From a virus: 64,000 nt of DNA. Below are positions 46,765 through 56,513 of this stretch, piece after piece. Below the pieces are notes generated by a model, which had not been told where the DNA came from, did no database searches, and saw only the letters and a list, made by a program, of their open reading frames with translations. The stretch covers positions 41,470 through 105,469 of IMG/VR virus record IMGVR_UViG_3300022391_000001; one strand, given 5' to 3'. The position numbers and the translations under genes were made by a program. The first letter of the stretch is position 1. The number at the start of each line of letters is the position of its first letter.

Positions 46765-46973
46765 GGCACCTTCTCGTTGGCCTTGATTTTAGCCATCTCC
46801 CGGCGCCACACACGTTCAAGTGAGTGACCAAAGTCGGGCTTGTTTACCTTGTGGACCTGATCAAACCTCTGCTTGCCCCCTTCATCTGCCACATCATACA
46901 CAAACTTGATCGTGTCCGGTGTACCTTCCGGATCTCCAGACACAATCATCTGTGCGTATTCCAGCCGCCTCAT
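46761..46973 (-). CDS. Hypothetical protein, 70 aa
   Basis: ATG start; soluble, charged, no membrane segment. Lies in the lysis run. No family recognised. Confidence 0.5.
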   Translation of the reverse strand: MRRLEYAQMIVSGDPEGTPDTIKFVYDVADEGGKQRFDQVHKVNKPDFGHSLERVWRREMAKIKANEKVP

Positions 46974-46984
46974 GGGAGTCCACC

Positions 46985-47524
46985 CTATCCGAGCCGTTTT
47001 TCAGCCTTCCACTTGTTCAACAGCTCATTCCACCCGACAGCGCCCATTCCAGCCAACGCTCCGGCGACCAATGAATTGAGCAGGTGGCCGCTGGTCTGGT
47101 AGCTGACTGCTACCATCGCCGCCGCTCCGAGCCCGGCGGCGATGTAAGGCTTGATCCACTTCCGTCGCTTGTTCTGAAACCAATTGTTGATGGGACCAAA
47201 TTTCAGAAGCTTCATCAGGAGCTGAAGCAACGCGATCAATCCGGCGAGATAGCCCAGCTTGCTCCAGTCGTTGATCACCCGGCCGATGTCATTGATCAAC
47301 TCCTTGGGCGTGGGCTCCGCTTCGGCGCCCTCCGCTGGCGCCAGATGTGTCGCTCCGGAGCCCTCCGTGTCGTTTCCTGCTGTCGCCGACGGTGACGTGG
47401 GCATAGGGCTGGGCGCCGGAGTGCGGATGCTCTCTGCTGTGCCTAGCGGCGTCGTCTGAGCGGCGACCGTCGGCGACGCTAAGCACAACGCCGCTCCGAG
47501 TGCGAGTGCCAAAGGGAATCTCAT
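46985..47524 (-). CDS. Membrane protein with signal peptide, 179 aa
   Basis: AGGAGGTGATCG precedes the ATG. Residues 1-22 are a signal peptide (LALALGAALCLASPTVAA). A Pro/Ser/Thr-rich segment follows to about 75, then hydrophobic helices at about 92-110 and 130-160. Next to the endolysin gene, so holin or spanin function is possible; the length is greater than most holins. Confidence 0.6.
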   Translation of the reverse strand: MRFPLALALGAALCLASPTVAAQTTPLGTAESIRTPAPSPMPTSPSATAGNDTEGSGATHLAPAEGAEAEPTPKELINDIGRVINDWSKLGYLAGLIALLQLLMKLLKFGPINNWFQNKRRKWIKPYIAAGLGAAAMVAVSYQTSGHLLNSLVAGALAGMGAVGWNELLNKWKAEKRLG

Positions 47525-47537
47525 CGATCACCTCCTG

Positions 47538-48299
47538 TCAGTAGGACAACGCAAGCTGAAAATGCATGTCATCCCGATTGCGCCACCGTCCTCCCCACGA
47601 GAAACCATGTTCTTCAAACACAGCCACGAAAGCAGGGTCCATCGTCCCCACCTCGCCCACCGGATTGTCAGCCCAGTTGATGTCGCAGGCGATGGCCCAG
47701 CTGTGAGTTGACAGCCCTCGCTTCGGGTCGTGCATCTTGTGTCGAGGGCACCACAGGCTGAATTGCCGGATGAGTTCAGCCAAGCCTTCATCCAGGAGTT
47801 TGTGGAGCACCGATTTGAAGATCGGTTCCACCTTCTTGTGTACAAGTTGTTGACCTACCACCGGCAATTCAGCGCTTGTGATGTGCCTTTCGGCCCAATC
47901 ATTGGTGATCGTGATGTAGCCCCCTTGTGCCTCCTTGTACTCGATGGCGCCATACAGAGCTTCGATTTGGTCCAATCCCCTGGGCACCGGAAATGGCGGA
48001 AGTGTCTCGATGCTTCGGGATGCAACGGCGATCATCACGCGATCGATTGCCTCCTGCGTGGCATCGTCTACAACTCCGGTGACCATGTAGGCTGATTGAA
48101 ATTTGGCCACAGCCGCTTGTGTCTTTGGGCCATAGATGCCGTCAACGACTTCCACAAGCCCGAGCGTGCGCAGAGCCTTCTGCAGCTCGATGACTGCCAG
48201 CCCTCGGGAGCCCCGGCGCAACACGTCATCCACCGTCTCAGACAGCACCAAGCGTGGTGGCGGTTGCCTTGGGGTGAAGACTCGTTTCAGCCAGTCCAT
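47538..48299 (-). CDS. Endolysin: peptidoglycan-binding domain + M15 peptidase
   Basis: Residues 25-90 match a PG_binding_1 domain (GSRGLAVIELQKALRTLGL, then DGIYGPKTQAAVAKFQ). The C-terminal half is an M15/VanY-type D-Ala-D-Ala or L-Ala-D-Glu peptidase: H199 and D206 in STHSWAIACDINW, H246 in DMHF bind zinc. 253 residues. Cuts cell-wall peptides at lysis. A hairpin lies just before its ATG. Confidence 0.9.
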   Translation of the reverse strand: MDWLKRVFTPRQPPPRLVLSETVDDVLRRGSRGLAVIELQKALRTLGLVEVVDGIYGPKTQAAVAKFQSAYMVTGVVDDATQEAIDRVMIAVASRSIETLPPFPVPRGLDQIEALYGAIEYKEAQGGYITITNDWAERHITSAELPVVGQQLVHKKVEPIFKSVLHKLLDEGLAELIRQFSLWCPRHKMHDPKRGLSTHSWAIACDINWADNPVGEVGTMDPAFVAVFEEHGFSWGGRWRNRDDMHFQLALSY

Positions 48300-48305
48300 G
48301 ACCTT

Positions 48306-48334
48306 GACTCATAGCCGGTGTTCACGGCTGAGTC
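48306..48334. promoter_or_regulatory. Hairpin upstream of the endolysin gene
   Basis: GACTC-AT-AGCCG pairs with CGGCT-GAGTC across a 7-base loop. The minus-strand ATG at 48299 is just after it (AAGGTC-ATG). No T-run, so more likely an RNA structure near the ribosome binding site than a terminator. Confidence 0.45.
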
Positions 48335-48371
48335 TATTGTAGCCTGGCTTGTGGCGGAGCCCGAGTCTGAT

Positions 48372-48812
48372 TTAGGATTTGTTGGGCTTGCTGGGGATAG
48401 GTGTTGGTGATGGTGGTTTGGCGCCAGGTGCTTCAGGTGCCTTTTCGCCCTCCGGCGGAGCTTCTTTTTCAGCGGCGGCTGCTGCTTCCGCTTTCTCGGC
48501 GGCTTTGGTGGCTTTGCGCCGAGACCACTCCGCTGAAACCAGCATCCGAGCATAACCGCCCATCTCGCCTGACACCTCTGCGATGGCCGTCCCGAGCCCG
48601 GTGACTTGTTGGTTTAGCGCTTCCACCTGTTTCTCAACATCCGACTTCCGGGTGTTCAGCTCTCTGACTCGCCGCGAAGTCTCGGTGAGCGTTCTCAGCA
48701 TTTCCTGCTCCAGCGGCGACGCTTCGGCCGGAAGCTCCGAGCGTCCTGCTTGGAGCTTGCCGATGTATTCTTGTGCCTCTTCAGGCGGCATCTGGTCTTG
48801 TTGCTGTTGCAT
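48372..48812 (-). CDS. Hypothetical coiled-coil protein, 146 aa
   Basis: ATG at 48812 follows AAAGGGGAG. Residues 25-85 are coiled coil (MLRTLTETSRRVRELNTRKSDV), then an Ala/Glu/Pro-rich tail. It directly follows the fibre gene in the transcript, where a fibre-assembly protein often lies; that role is a guess. Confidence 0.55.
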   Translation of the reverse strand: MQQQQDQMPPEEAQEYIGKLQAGRSELPAEASPLEQEMLRTLTETSRRVRELNTRKSDVEKQVEALNQQVTGLGTAIAEVSGEMGGYARMLVSAEWSRRKATKAAEKAEAAAAAEKEAPPEGEKAPEAPGAKPPSPTPIPSKPNKS

Positions 48813-48851
48813 GTTCTCCCCTTTGAGCCCTCGGAGGGCCAATCAAGGCAA

Positions 48852-51800
48852 TCAAGTTTGTAGGGTGTTAGGGCGCCCCACGACTGTAAAACGAATGTGG
48901 TCAACATCCTCAGCATTGCGCCTAATGAATGCATCTTGAAAAGATGTTGATATGGTGGTGCCTCCACTTACGCTGCACCGGATTTGGTGGATGATGAGTC
49001 CGATTGCTGTGGTGCTAATCCAATAAGTGTGACAAATGCTCATGGAACTTTGGATCCCACTCAAATCCAATGTAACATGTATTTCACTATCAGGATCCAC
49101 TGCTTGATCCAAGTTGATTTGATAGGTCCCTGTCCCCAAATTGGAAACAGAAGCGACATTCCAATGGTTGCCAGAAATAGTGGGGGAAGCTGGTGTCGTG
49201 ATGTCTATCGTTCCGCGCGCAACGATCAGGTTCTGCTGATTCCTGATCAGCAAGTCCCCCTGGCTGGTCGGAGCTTGTGTGCTGTTGTATGTTCTCGTTT
49301 GTTCGGCGTACAGCGCATCCCATCGGTTTGCTGTTGCGGTCGCTCCGAGGTCCTGGCTAGCGGCGCCCGGCAACAAGTCGCCTGTGTCCAACAAACTGAG
49401 CTTGGTGCTGCTGCCAATGACGAAACGCAAATCATCGCCGGAGCGATCATAATCCAGGTAATCATTGTCATCAAATTGCACATAGCTGTTTGCAGTCACA
49501 GCATAGAGCTTCGGCCCGGCGTCGTTGGTGTTCTGGCTGTAATAGATGTTTCGGGCGTACACGGATGCCCACCGCAGCACGGTGGTGCCTAGGTAATTCC
49601 ACCCGTGCGATCCTGGGCTGAAGGACATGTTGGCTGCATCTTCTTGTCTGAAGACGCAATATCTCGTTGCGTCGCCGATGTACACCAGAGCGGTTGCCGG
49701 CGATGAGTTGCAGTCATAGACGATGGAGAACTGCTCGGTGCTCAAAGCGGCGGAGTCGGCTAGCTTGAGCACCGCATCGACAGTCTCGGAGCTGCTGGCG
49801 ATCAGGAGCTTCGCCCCGGCGCCATAGACCATGGCATCGGCACTGTCCAGCGGGGCGTCTTGGCCCGTCCCCATGACAGTGCCGTCGGTGCTGACTCGGA
49901 ACATTTGCGTGCCAGTTGTCGGGCCGGTGGTGGCGCCTGCATGGATTTGAAATCCAGTATAAGCACTCAAACGAGCATCGCTGGATTCCCGTGTGATGGA
50001 AAAGATGTGGGTTGTGCTAGCATAGCCCAACAGCCCATCGTCAGCGCTTGTGGCGTCAAACCGGATGTTGCCGGAAACATCGAGTTTGGTTGTAGGCTGG
50101 ACACCGATGCCGACGTTACCGCCGAAGTAGGTCTCTCCCGCGTTGACATAGATAGCGTAGCCTGGCGTTGCCCCTTGGATGTAGATACCGTAGTTGGTAG
50201 CTGCGCTCGTTAGCGACAGCACGTAGAGCCCGACCTGTTGAGTTATTGTGCCTCCGACTACATTGTTAGCTTGAAAATGCCTGAAGTTAGTTACAGTAGT
50301 AGAAGTCCCAAGACCCCCAAGTGAAACGAAGCCGTAGTAATTGCCTATTGAGCCAGCATTGTTTGAGATATTTAGCAAGGATCGAACGGCCGAGCATTCA
50401 GTAATTGTGCCCGTACCGCTCGGCTTGTTGACATTGCTATACACCCCACGAAGGTCGTCGATTACTTTGCCACTCGCAGCAGTCGATTCAGTAAGAACAT
50501 ACGCACCCCCGACGATACCGCTGCTAGTACCTTGGATCTGATTCTTTGTCAGAGAACCCCAGCCATCAGTATCGCCGTCAGAGGTGATGCCAAGTACGTT
50601 GAACTGGTAGTCTGCATTTGGAGCGACACCGATGCCGACCTGGCCTGTGTTGCTGATAAAAACTCGGTCACCAGCGGAGGTGCGGAAGATCATATTGTCG
50701 GTGTTGTTGTCGTATTTGACACCACCAACGTCCCGGTCATCCACATCGCCAAAAAGGATGCCTGTTTGACCTGTCGTGCCCGCAACGATGACGACATAGG
50801 CGTTGTCGCCAGCCGCTCCATTGTTGCGAAAGCAGGCGACGTCATTGGAATCCCAGCTAGGGGTCCCTTCGGCGACACCGTCTGGACCGACCACGTCGAA
50901 TTTGCGCACGGCGTCGGCGGAAGTGCCTATTGCCAACGTGCCGGGAAACTTGATTGCTCCATCGGCATCAAACTTGGCCACCAGGGTGTCATATGTGTTA
51001 TCGGTTTGCCAATCCCCTCCGCCAGAGACGATGGCAAATGAGTCATCCGTCCCATTCTCACGCAGCCCCATGACAAGCTGGCCGCTGCCCGTCCCTTGGA
51101 TGAGGGAACCGAAAGTTGAGCCAGAGACGATGCTTGTGATGTCCGTGTCTGCTGAGGTGTAATACGCTAACCTCAGCCCAGCGAGGTTCAGGTCCAACCC
51201 TCCGATTTGGTCCAAGACCATCTTGGGTGCGCTCTCAAGAGTCGCGTCGGTGGCGGTGCCGTCCTGTGTGAAGAATTCCAGTGCGCTGGAAGCGTTGTAC
51301 AGCGTTGCTGCGCTCCATGTCGCTCCGATTGAGCGCACCCGGATTGCCGCCGCCGGGTGATACAGCGCCCCCCGGCGACCTTCCCACTTGATGCCGCCGA
51401 GATACATTCCAGAGGTGACGATGTCCTCGGTGGAGGTGAGCTTGAGATACACGTCTGCGGCGGATGAAAGGTGCAATCGCTCTGCTGGTGTCGTTATCCC
51501 TATGCCGACCTTCCCGTTGCTGTCAATTTTGAGTCTGTTGGTTCCAGATCCGGCTATACCGGTCCATATATTGAAGGAATCATCTGTTGATTCTTTTGTG
51601 ATATGAAATGACGTAGAAATATTGTCGCCCAGAATAACTGAGCAGTAATCAGAACCGTTGGTCACATGTAACGTACCGGCCGGTGCAGCACCGATACCTA
51701 CAGCACCGTCAAATCGACAAATGCCCGAGTCCACCCAGATGGAGTAGTTGTTGCCGCTTCCGCCCGAAGCTCCGCCGATGTACAAGCCATAGTTGTCGAC

Positions 51801-54098
51801 CGATGCGGCATTTTGCGTGGCGATACGGACACCCCAAGCACTGGTGATGGTTCCAGAGCCGGTTGGAGTTGCCACATTCAGACCATACAACCCGCCAATC
51901 GTCCCCGTATGGTTGTAAACTCCATCGGCATAATAGTGGAAATGATTGGTGATATCGCCAGCATCTGCCGTGGTTGTGTATGACCTGAAAGCATAATAGC
52001 TTGTGATGTCGCCAGCTTCAGTCTTTTCCAGACGGCTAAACACCCCGCGCAAATCAACTATGTCTCCAGTCGTGTGTGCGGTCTTGTGGTAGAAGCTGCC
52101 CGTTGTTAGCGCTCCGGCGCTTGCCCCGGTGATGTTGTGATATAATTCAGATACAGTTTGCGTCAAAGATGTGGAGCTGTCCCTCCACACTCGCAACTGT
52201 TGTGCCGTCGCTGGTGTTGTCCCTATGGCAACGTTGTCGTCAATGCGTACGGTCCCGCTGTCTACCCAAAGAGCGTATCCTGGACTGGCGCCCGCGATGT
52301 ACACGCCATAGTTGTTGGTGCCACGTGTCAGGTTTTCAACGTGGAGCCCGTACTGAGCGTTGATCGTCCCGGCGCCCGCCGGATTGTCTGCTCGAAAGTG
52401 CGTTAGGTCCGTCACCGTGCCGGCGGTGGTGTTGCCGGCGGAGTGGAAGCCCTTGACGCTGGTGACGGTGCTCGTTTGCGACTTGTCAAAATAGTGCTTG
52501 TAACCAACCACTTCTGCCGAGGTCCCGGTGCCGGTCAGAGCGAGATCACTCACATAGGCATCGTACACGCCCTTGGTGTTGGCGGATGCGTCGTTGATGT
52601 ACGCTCGGGCGTGGACGCAATATTCATCCAGAGACTGGTGATCGAGGTCCGCCACCGACTGCAAGTAATGTTGGAGGTTGACAGATGTGTGGTCCCCGAA
52701 GTAGCCCTTGACCGAGTGCGTCTCAGCCCAGCGGATGGCAGGCGTCCCGAGGTCCTGCGAATTGTCCAGTGCCGGGATGAAGTCCCCGCTGAAGGACAAG
52801 TTGGCCGTATAGATATTGGCCCAACGTTCCGTCGGCGACCCCAGGTTGTATGTGTCCGGCGAAGCGGGCAGGATGGTCTGTGTGTTGAGCAGCCCTCCGA
52901 TAGCCAGCTTTGCTGTTGTGTCCGGAGTCCGAGCGATGCCGATGCGCCCCGTGGGCCCATCGACGATGAAGTGGTTGGCGGTCCCGGCGGTGTCGGTGTG
53001 CTTCCACTCGCCTTTGATCAGGTGGGTGTCCACCGCCGCGTCGTCACCGGCGGTCAGGTTGTCCGTGATCGTCTGTGACGCGTTGACCTGGACAAAGTCC
53101 TGTTGCGTCGTGGTGCCTTCAACCGTGAGGTCGCCCTCGATGACCACATTGCCCGCCTCATCGACGGAGAACATGGTGGAGCCTGTGTAGTCCTTGACTG
53201 TGATCTGCGGCTCCGCCGATTCCCCGGCGATTGACTTCACCTCGATCTTCAGCCGGTCGTTGCTGGCCACTCGGGTGATATGGCTGAGGGTGGACAACGA
53301 AGCTGGAATCAGCTCCTGCTCGTCCGTGTCAAATACGCTGGGTGTGAATCCCGCTCCGACGCCAGTGACAGTGCCCAGGAAGCAGCTCAACCCCGCCACG
53401 CGGGGGTCTGTGTATCGTTGGACAACGGGTCCTAGCAGGATGACCGTGTAGTCAGCCGGAGTCGTGGACACGTCACCAACGTCTTGGCCCAAGAGCCCGG
53501 TGGTGGTGATCACATTCTGGCCGCCCGACCACGCCACTGTCGCCGTCTCGATGGCCACCGCTGCCGTCGTTGCTCCAACAGGCAGATCATTCTTGTACAC
53601 CAACACCTGGCGTCCTGCGTTGGATGCGCCGGATTCTGTGATGGTGTTCACCCGGAAAGTGAGGGTGGCCCCGTTGTTGGTGACCAGGTCAGGGGTCCCG
53701 GCTCTGCCCAGGATCTCCCTGTATGTGCTGTACTCGGGATAACCGCTCCGAGGGTTGATCTGAACATCGGCTGGACGCAGAGCCCGTTGGAGCGCCACAT
53801 AGTAGTCCACACCAACCGCGTTCTCAAAGTAGATGCCGGACTTGACCGCTGAGGCGTCGGAGATGTCGATGAGGTTGCCGATGCCGTCGGACACCAGGTC
53901 TGTGCCCGCGATTTGGATCCTGTCAGCCCCGTCGGCGGCGATGGTCAACCCGTTCCCGTGGACCGCTCCGGAGCTGAAGACACGCTCCGCGTGCTCACGC
54001 AACCCTTCGCGCAGATAGTCCAGAAATTTGTCGCCAAAGTCCTGATACCCAAGCAGCTTCTTGGCGGTGATGCTTGTAAATTCAGCGCCTGTTGACAT
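48852..54098 (-). CDS. Long tail fibre protein, 1748 aa
   Basis: N-terminal 300 residues are probably the baseplate-attachment part. The rest is beta-rich with repeated units of about 170 residues, each ending in a VGIG-type turn (VAIGTTPA, VGIGAAPAG, VGIGVQPT) and containing GLYGL/NYGVYI segments, typical of trimeric beta-helix fibres. No C-terminal S74 chaperone motif is visible. Determines host binding. 9 kb of preceding genes are baseplate parts. Confidence 0.85.
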   Translation of the reverse strand: MSTGAEFTSITAKKLLGYQDFGDKFLDYLREGLREHAERVFSSGAVHGNGLTIAADGADRIQIAGTDLVSDGIGNLIDISDASAVKSGIYFENAVGVDYYVALQRALRPADVQINPRSGYPEYSTYREILGRAGTPDLVTNNGATLTFRVNTITESGASNAGRQVLVYKNDLPVGATTAAVAIETATVAWSGGQNVITTTGLLGQDVGDVSTTPADYTVILLGPVVQRYTDPRVAGLSCFLGTVTGVGAGFTPSVFDTDEQELIPASLSTLSHITRVASNDRLKIEVKSIAGESAEPQITVKDYTGSTMFSVDEAGNVVIEGDLTVEGTTTQQDFVQVNASQTITDNLTAGDDAAVDTHLIKGEWKHTDTAGTANHFIVDGPTGRIGIARTPDTTAKLAIGGLLNTQTILPASPDTYNLGSPTERWANIYTANLSFSGDFIPALDNSQDLGTPAIRWAETHSVKGYFGDHTSVNLQHYLQSVADLDHQSLDEYCVHARAYINDASANTKGVYDAYVSDLALTGTGTSAEVVGYKHYFDKSQTSTVTSVKGFHSAGNTTAGTVTDLTHFRADNPAGAGTINAQYGLHVENLTRGTNNYGVYIAGASPGYALWVDSGTVRIDDNVAIGTTPATAQQLRVWRDSSTSLTQTVSELYHNITGASAGALTTGSFYHKTAHTTGDIVDLRGVFSRLEKTEAGDITSYYAFRSYTTTADAGDITNHFHYYADGVYNHTGTIGGLYGLNVATPTGSGTITSAWGVRIATQNAASVDNYGLYIGGASGGSGNNYSIWVDSGICRFDGAVGIGAAPAGTLHVTNGSDYCSVILGDNISTSFHITKESTDDSFNIWTGIAGSGTNRLKIDSNGKVGIGITTPAERLHLSSAADVYLKLTSTEDIVTSGMYLGGIKWEGRRGALYHPAAAIRVRSIGATWSAATLYNASSALEFFTQDGTATDATLESAPKMVLDQIGGLDLNLAGLRLAYYTSADTDITSIVSGSTFGSLIQGTGSGQLVMGLRENGTDDSFAIVSGGGDWQTDNTYDTLVAKFDADGAIKFPGTLAIGTSADAVRKFDVVGPDGVAEGTPSWDSNDVACFRNNGAAGDNAYVVIVAGTTGQTGILFGDVDDRDVGGVKYDNNTDNMIFRTSAGDRVFISNTGQVGIGVAPNADYQFNVLGITSDGDTDGWGSLTKNQIQGTSSGIVGGAYVLTESTAASGKVIDDLRGVYSNVNKPSGTGTITECSAVRSLLNISNNAGSIGNYYGFVSLGGLGTSTTVTNFRHFQANNVVGGTITQQVGLYVLSLTSAATNYGIYIQGATPGYAIYVNAGETYFGGNVGIGVQPTTKLDVSGNIRFDATSADDGLLGYASTTHIFSITRESSDARLSAYTGFQIHAGATTGPTTGTQMFRVSTDGTVMGTGQDAPLDSADAMVYGAGAKLLIASSSETVDAVLKLADSAALSTEQFSIVYDCNSSPATALVYIGDATRYCVFRQEDAANMSFSPGSHGWNYLGTTVLRWASVYARNIYYSQNTNDAGPKLYAVTANSYVQFDDNDYLDYDRSGDDLRFVIGSSTKLSLLDTGDLLPGAASQDLGATATANRWDALYAEQTRTYNSTQAPTSQGDLLIRNQQNLIVARGTIDITTPASPTISGNHWNVASVSNLGTGTYQINLDQAVDPDSEIHVTLDLSGIQSSMSICHTYWISTTAIGLIIHQIRCSVSGGTTISTSFQDAFIRRNAEDVDHIRFTVVGRPNTLQT

Positions 54099-54113
54099 GA
54101 CTTCGCCTCACGG

Positions 54114-55349
54114 TCACGGGTTGATGTCCACCGTTGTTGTTTCTAAGGGCAGCTGGAACATTTCCACTTCGTCCACTTCGGCTTGGCCATCGGCGATGTA
54201 GGCTGCCAGCTTGCCAGAGGTGTAGTCCCCGTTGAGGGTGTTGATCACCTCTTCAGAGTCCAGATACACCTTGATCCTGTTGGAGCCGCCCTCGGGCTGC
54301 ACTTCCACGCGCAAGCCATAGTAGGTGTTGGGCAACAGCGGCTCTGCCAATACTACTGGAAGATATGTGGTGATTGCTCCGCCTACAAGGCTAACAAAGA
54401 CCACGCTGTTGGCGGCGTGATCAAGCGCTGCGGCATAATAGTTGTCATCATCCTGGTAATAGAAGCACAGCGCGAAGCCATCGGTGCTCTTTGCCCGCAT
54501 GAATGCCACTTGCGCTTCCCAATCGGAGTCCCCGCTCACATTGGTCGCCACGATGGTAGGTGTACCATCGGAAGTCAAGCTCATCACCCCATCGGCGACC
54601 GTCGGCGCGACGACTCCTGTGACAAATTGCCACTGGAGCAAATCATTGTCCGTTCTGAACAAATCCAAGAAGTCCAGCCAGCTGATTTCCACCCGCTCGC
54701 TCGATGGTCGTGTGAGCTTCACCAGGTTCTCAACCAGCTCCCGATCCAACGTCCCATCGTCCATGATTCTGAGGTTGGACCGGTATTCATCGACATCCGG
54801 TGGCCCCGGAAGCGAGATCATCCACGGGTCCCGCCCGTCGTGATCTTCACCCACGCCCGTCTCATCGAGCACAAACCTGAAGTCAAACCAGTTCCAGATG
54901 CGCATCCGGGAGCCCGTCGTGAGCTGCAACACGTTGAGCGTCGTGTCCTCTGGCCCTCGGGACTTCCACAGCGCTGCTGAGGTTGCCAGGAGCTTCCGCA
55001 GCTGGTCGGCGGTGAGCGCATCTGTGATGTGGTCCAGCTCCGGCGTCCACCCCAAGATCCGCTTCAGGTAGATCAGGTGCTCATCGGCGATGTCCGTGAT
55101 GGACCACAGGTCCTTGAGCGCAAAGATCTTGGCTTGGATGTCCGTCCAGAGCTGCTGCGGCCCTTCCAAGAGCCGCTTGACAAACAACGCCCCCTCGGGC
55201 TTGGCATCCTCCGTGCGTATCGGATCCAGCAAGAACCGATACATGCGCAGCGGCAGCGTCTCTTCAGGCTCCGGCGGCTCAATGTAACCCAAGACCTGGC
55301 CGGTGGTCCCGGGTGCGATTGGATTGCCTACCAGGTCTTGGATTGCCAT
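54114..55349 (-). CDS. Tail protein I (P2 gpI-like) with C-terminal LamG-like domain
   Basis: Residues 1-235 match the phage tail protein I family that links baseplate and fibre (RILGWTPELDHITDALTADQLRKLLATSAALWKSRG). Residues 240-410 form a concanavalin-like jelly roll (WQFVTGVVAPTVADGVMSL, then FALCFYYQDDDNYYAA), an added carbohydrate-binding-type module. 411 residues, about twice the P2 protein. Confidence 0.8.
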   Translation of the reverse strand: MAIQDLVGNPIAPGTTGQVLGYIEPPEPEETLPLRMYRFLLDPIRTEDAKPEGALFVKRLLEGPQQLWTDIQAKIFALKDLWSITDIADEHLIYLKRILGWTPELDHITDALTADQLRKLLATSAALWKSRGPEDTTLNVLQLTTGSRMRIWNWFDFRFVLDETGVGEDHDGRDPWMISLPGPPDVDEYRSNLRIMDDGTLDRELVENLVKLTRPSSERVEISWLDFLDLFRTDNDLLQWQFVTGVVAPTVADGVMSLTSDGTPTIVATNVSGDSDWEAQVAFMRAKSTDGFALCFYYQDDDNYYAAALDHAANSVVFVSLVGGAITTYLPVVLAEPLLPNTYYGLRVEVQPEGGSNRIKVYLDSEEVINTLNGDYTSGKLAAYIADGQAEVDEVEMFQLPLETTTVDINP

Positions 55350-55358
55350 GTCCTTGCC

Positions 55359-56087
55359 TCAAGGGGTGACGGTGAGCGTGTACAGCGTCCCCGGCGTTTG
55401 ATCCGAAGTGACCAGCTTGACTGTATCCGAGTCCACCTCCAGCACGCTCAAGACCGACAACCCACCGTCAAAATTGTACTTGGCGGGGTTGCGTATGTCG
55501 GCGTTGTCCGTCATCGGCTCGTTGAAGATCACATCCACTCGGTTCTCACTGATGGACTGAACGCTGGACAACGTCGGTGCGACTCCCACGCCGGTGAAGC
55601 CGCCTGAGTTGGCACTCGGATCTGTCGGTGTCCCTTCGGGGTCTGTGGCGCCCGGGGACAACGCCTCGACAGAATAACTGGCCCCGGTGGTGTGCTCCGA
55701 AGTCAACAGGTCCACGTATGTGGGTTGGCTGCCCGGTCCCTTCTCGGCGCTGAGAAACGTCAGCGCCGCTGCTCCCGGCGTGACCGTTGTGAAGCTGTAG
55801 CTGGACGCGAGCCGCAACGCGGCGTTATTGGCCATCGGTCGATCAAAGGTGACTCGGACTCGCCCGGCGGCGGGCACGGTCACCGATGAGACTTTGACCA
55901 ACTGCACTAAATTGGCCAACGGCGTTGCCGTCGCTTCGGCGATGCCGTAGCCTGCTATGTCGGCATTGGACCGTGCCTTCAAATCCGAGACCACAGAGGT
56001 GGTCCCGGCGGCGGCATGCTGGATGGCGCCCTTGCCCAGCGGAGTTGCTTGGGCTGCTGAGAGCCCTCTGGCGTCTATCACACCCAT
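55359..56087 (-). CDS. Structural protein with Ig-like (SbsA-type) repeats, 242 aa
   Basis: Two similar beta-sandwich units, each starting with VRVTFDRPM or VDVIFNEPM (about 77 and 189) as in bacterial Ig-like/SbsA domains. Probably a baseplate or fibre adaptor. No enzymatic motif. Confidence 0.7.
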   Translation of the reverse strand: MGVIDARGLSAAQATPLGKGAIQHAAAGTTSVVSDLKARSNADIAGYGIAEATATPLANLVQLVKVSSVTVPAAGRVRVTFDRPMANNAALRLASSYSFTTVTPGAAALTFLSAEKGPGSQPTYVDLLTSEHTTGASYSVEALSPGATDPEGTPTDPSANSGGFTGVGVAPTLSSVQSISENRVDVIFNEPMTDNADIRNPAKYNFDGGLSVLSVLEVDSDTVKLVTSDQTPGTLYTLTVTP

Positions 56088-56090
56088 TGG

Positions 56091-56504
56091 CTAGTCCAGG
56101 CTGATCCTAAGCTGTGAGGCCAAGAATCGGAAGGTGTCCCCGTCGTTGACTTGGCGCGGTTGCGCGACTCCGGAGCCGTTGTCCAGGATGCCGTTGGCAA
56201 TCTGAGTGGCCCCGTCATACATCGCCCAGTGGGTGATGAGCCCCCAATTGCCGCCGGATGCCGCTGGAAACACAATCTGATTGGCGTTGCTCTTGATGCC
56301 CGAGGCAGCGGCTGGCCATTCCGTCCCGTTGTTCGTCACGGTGATCCGAGCATAGCCGTTGCCCGAGGGTTCATCCAGCCCCGTCCCGTCATCTCCGGGG
56401 TCTGCCTTGGACAACGCGATGTCCACCGAGCCGCCCACTAGGGTCGCTCCGGCGCCCAGCATCGCGTCCAGAACGGCATTCTCAAAAGAGTCTGTGAATG
56501 ACAT
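56091..56504 (-). CDS. Tail fibre tip-type protein, 137 aa
   Basis: The pattern STADPGDDG-like (LSKADPGDDGTG), EPSGNGYARITV, then WGLITHWAMYDG is typical of a widespread small phage tail protein family, likely a jelly-roll tip protein. ATG start; neighbour of baseplate J. Confidence 0.7.
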   Translation of the reverse strand: MSFTDSFENAVLDAMLGAGATLVGGSVDIALSKADPGDDGTGLDEPSGNGYARITVTNNGTEWPAAASGIKSNANQIVFPAASGGNWGLITHWAMYDGATQIANGILDNGSGVAQPRQVNDGDTFRFLASQLRISLD

Positions 56505-56513
56505 CGCACCCTC

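Noticed and set aside
48340-48371. Promoter TACAAT before the lysis genes
   Set aside because: A -10-like TACAAT is present but no acceptable -35 box was found at 16-18 bp.
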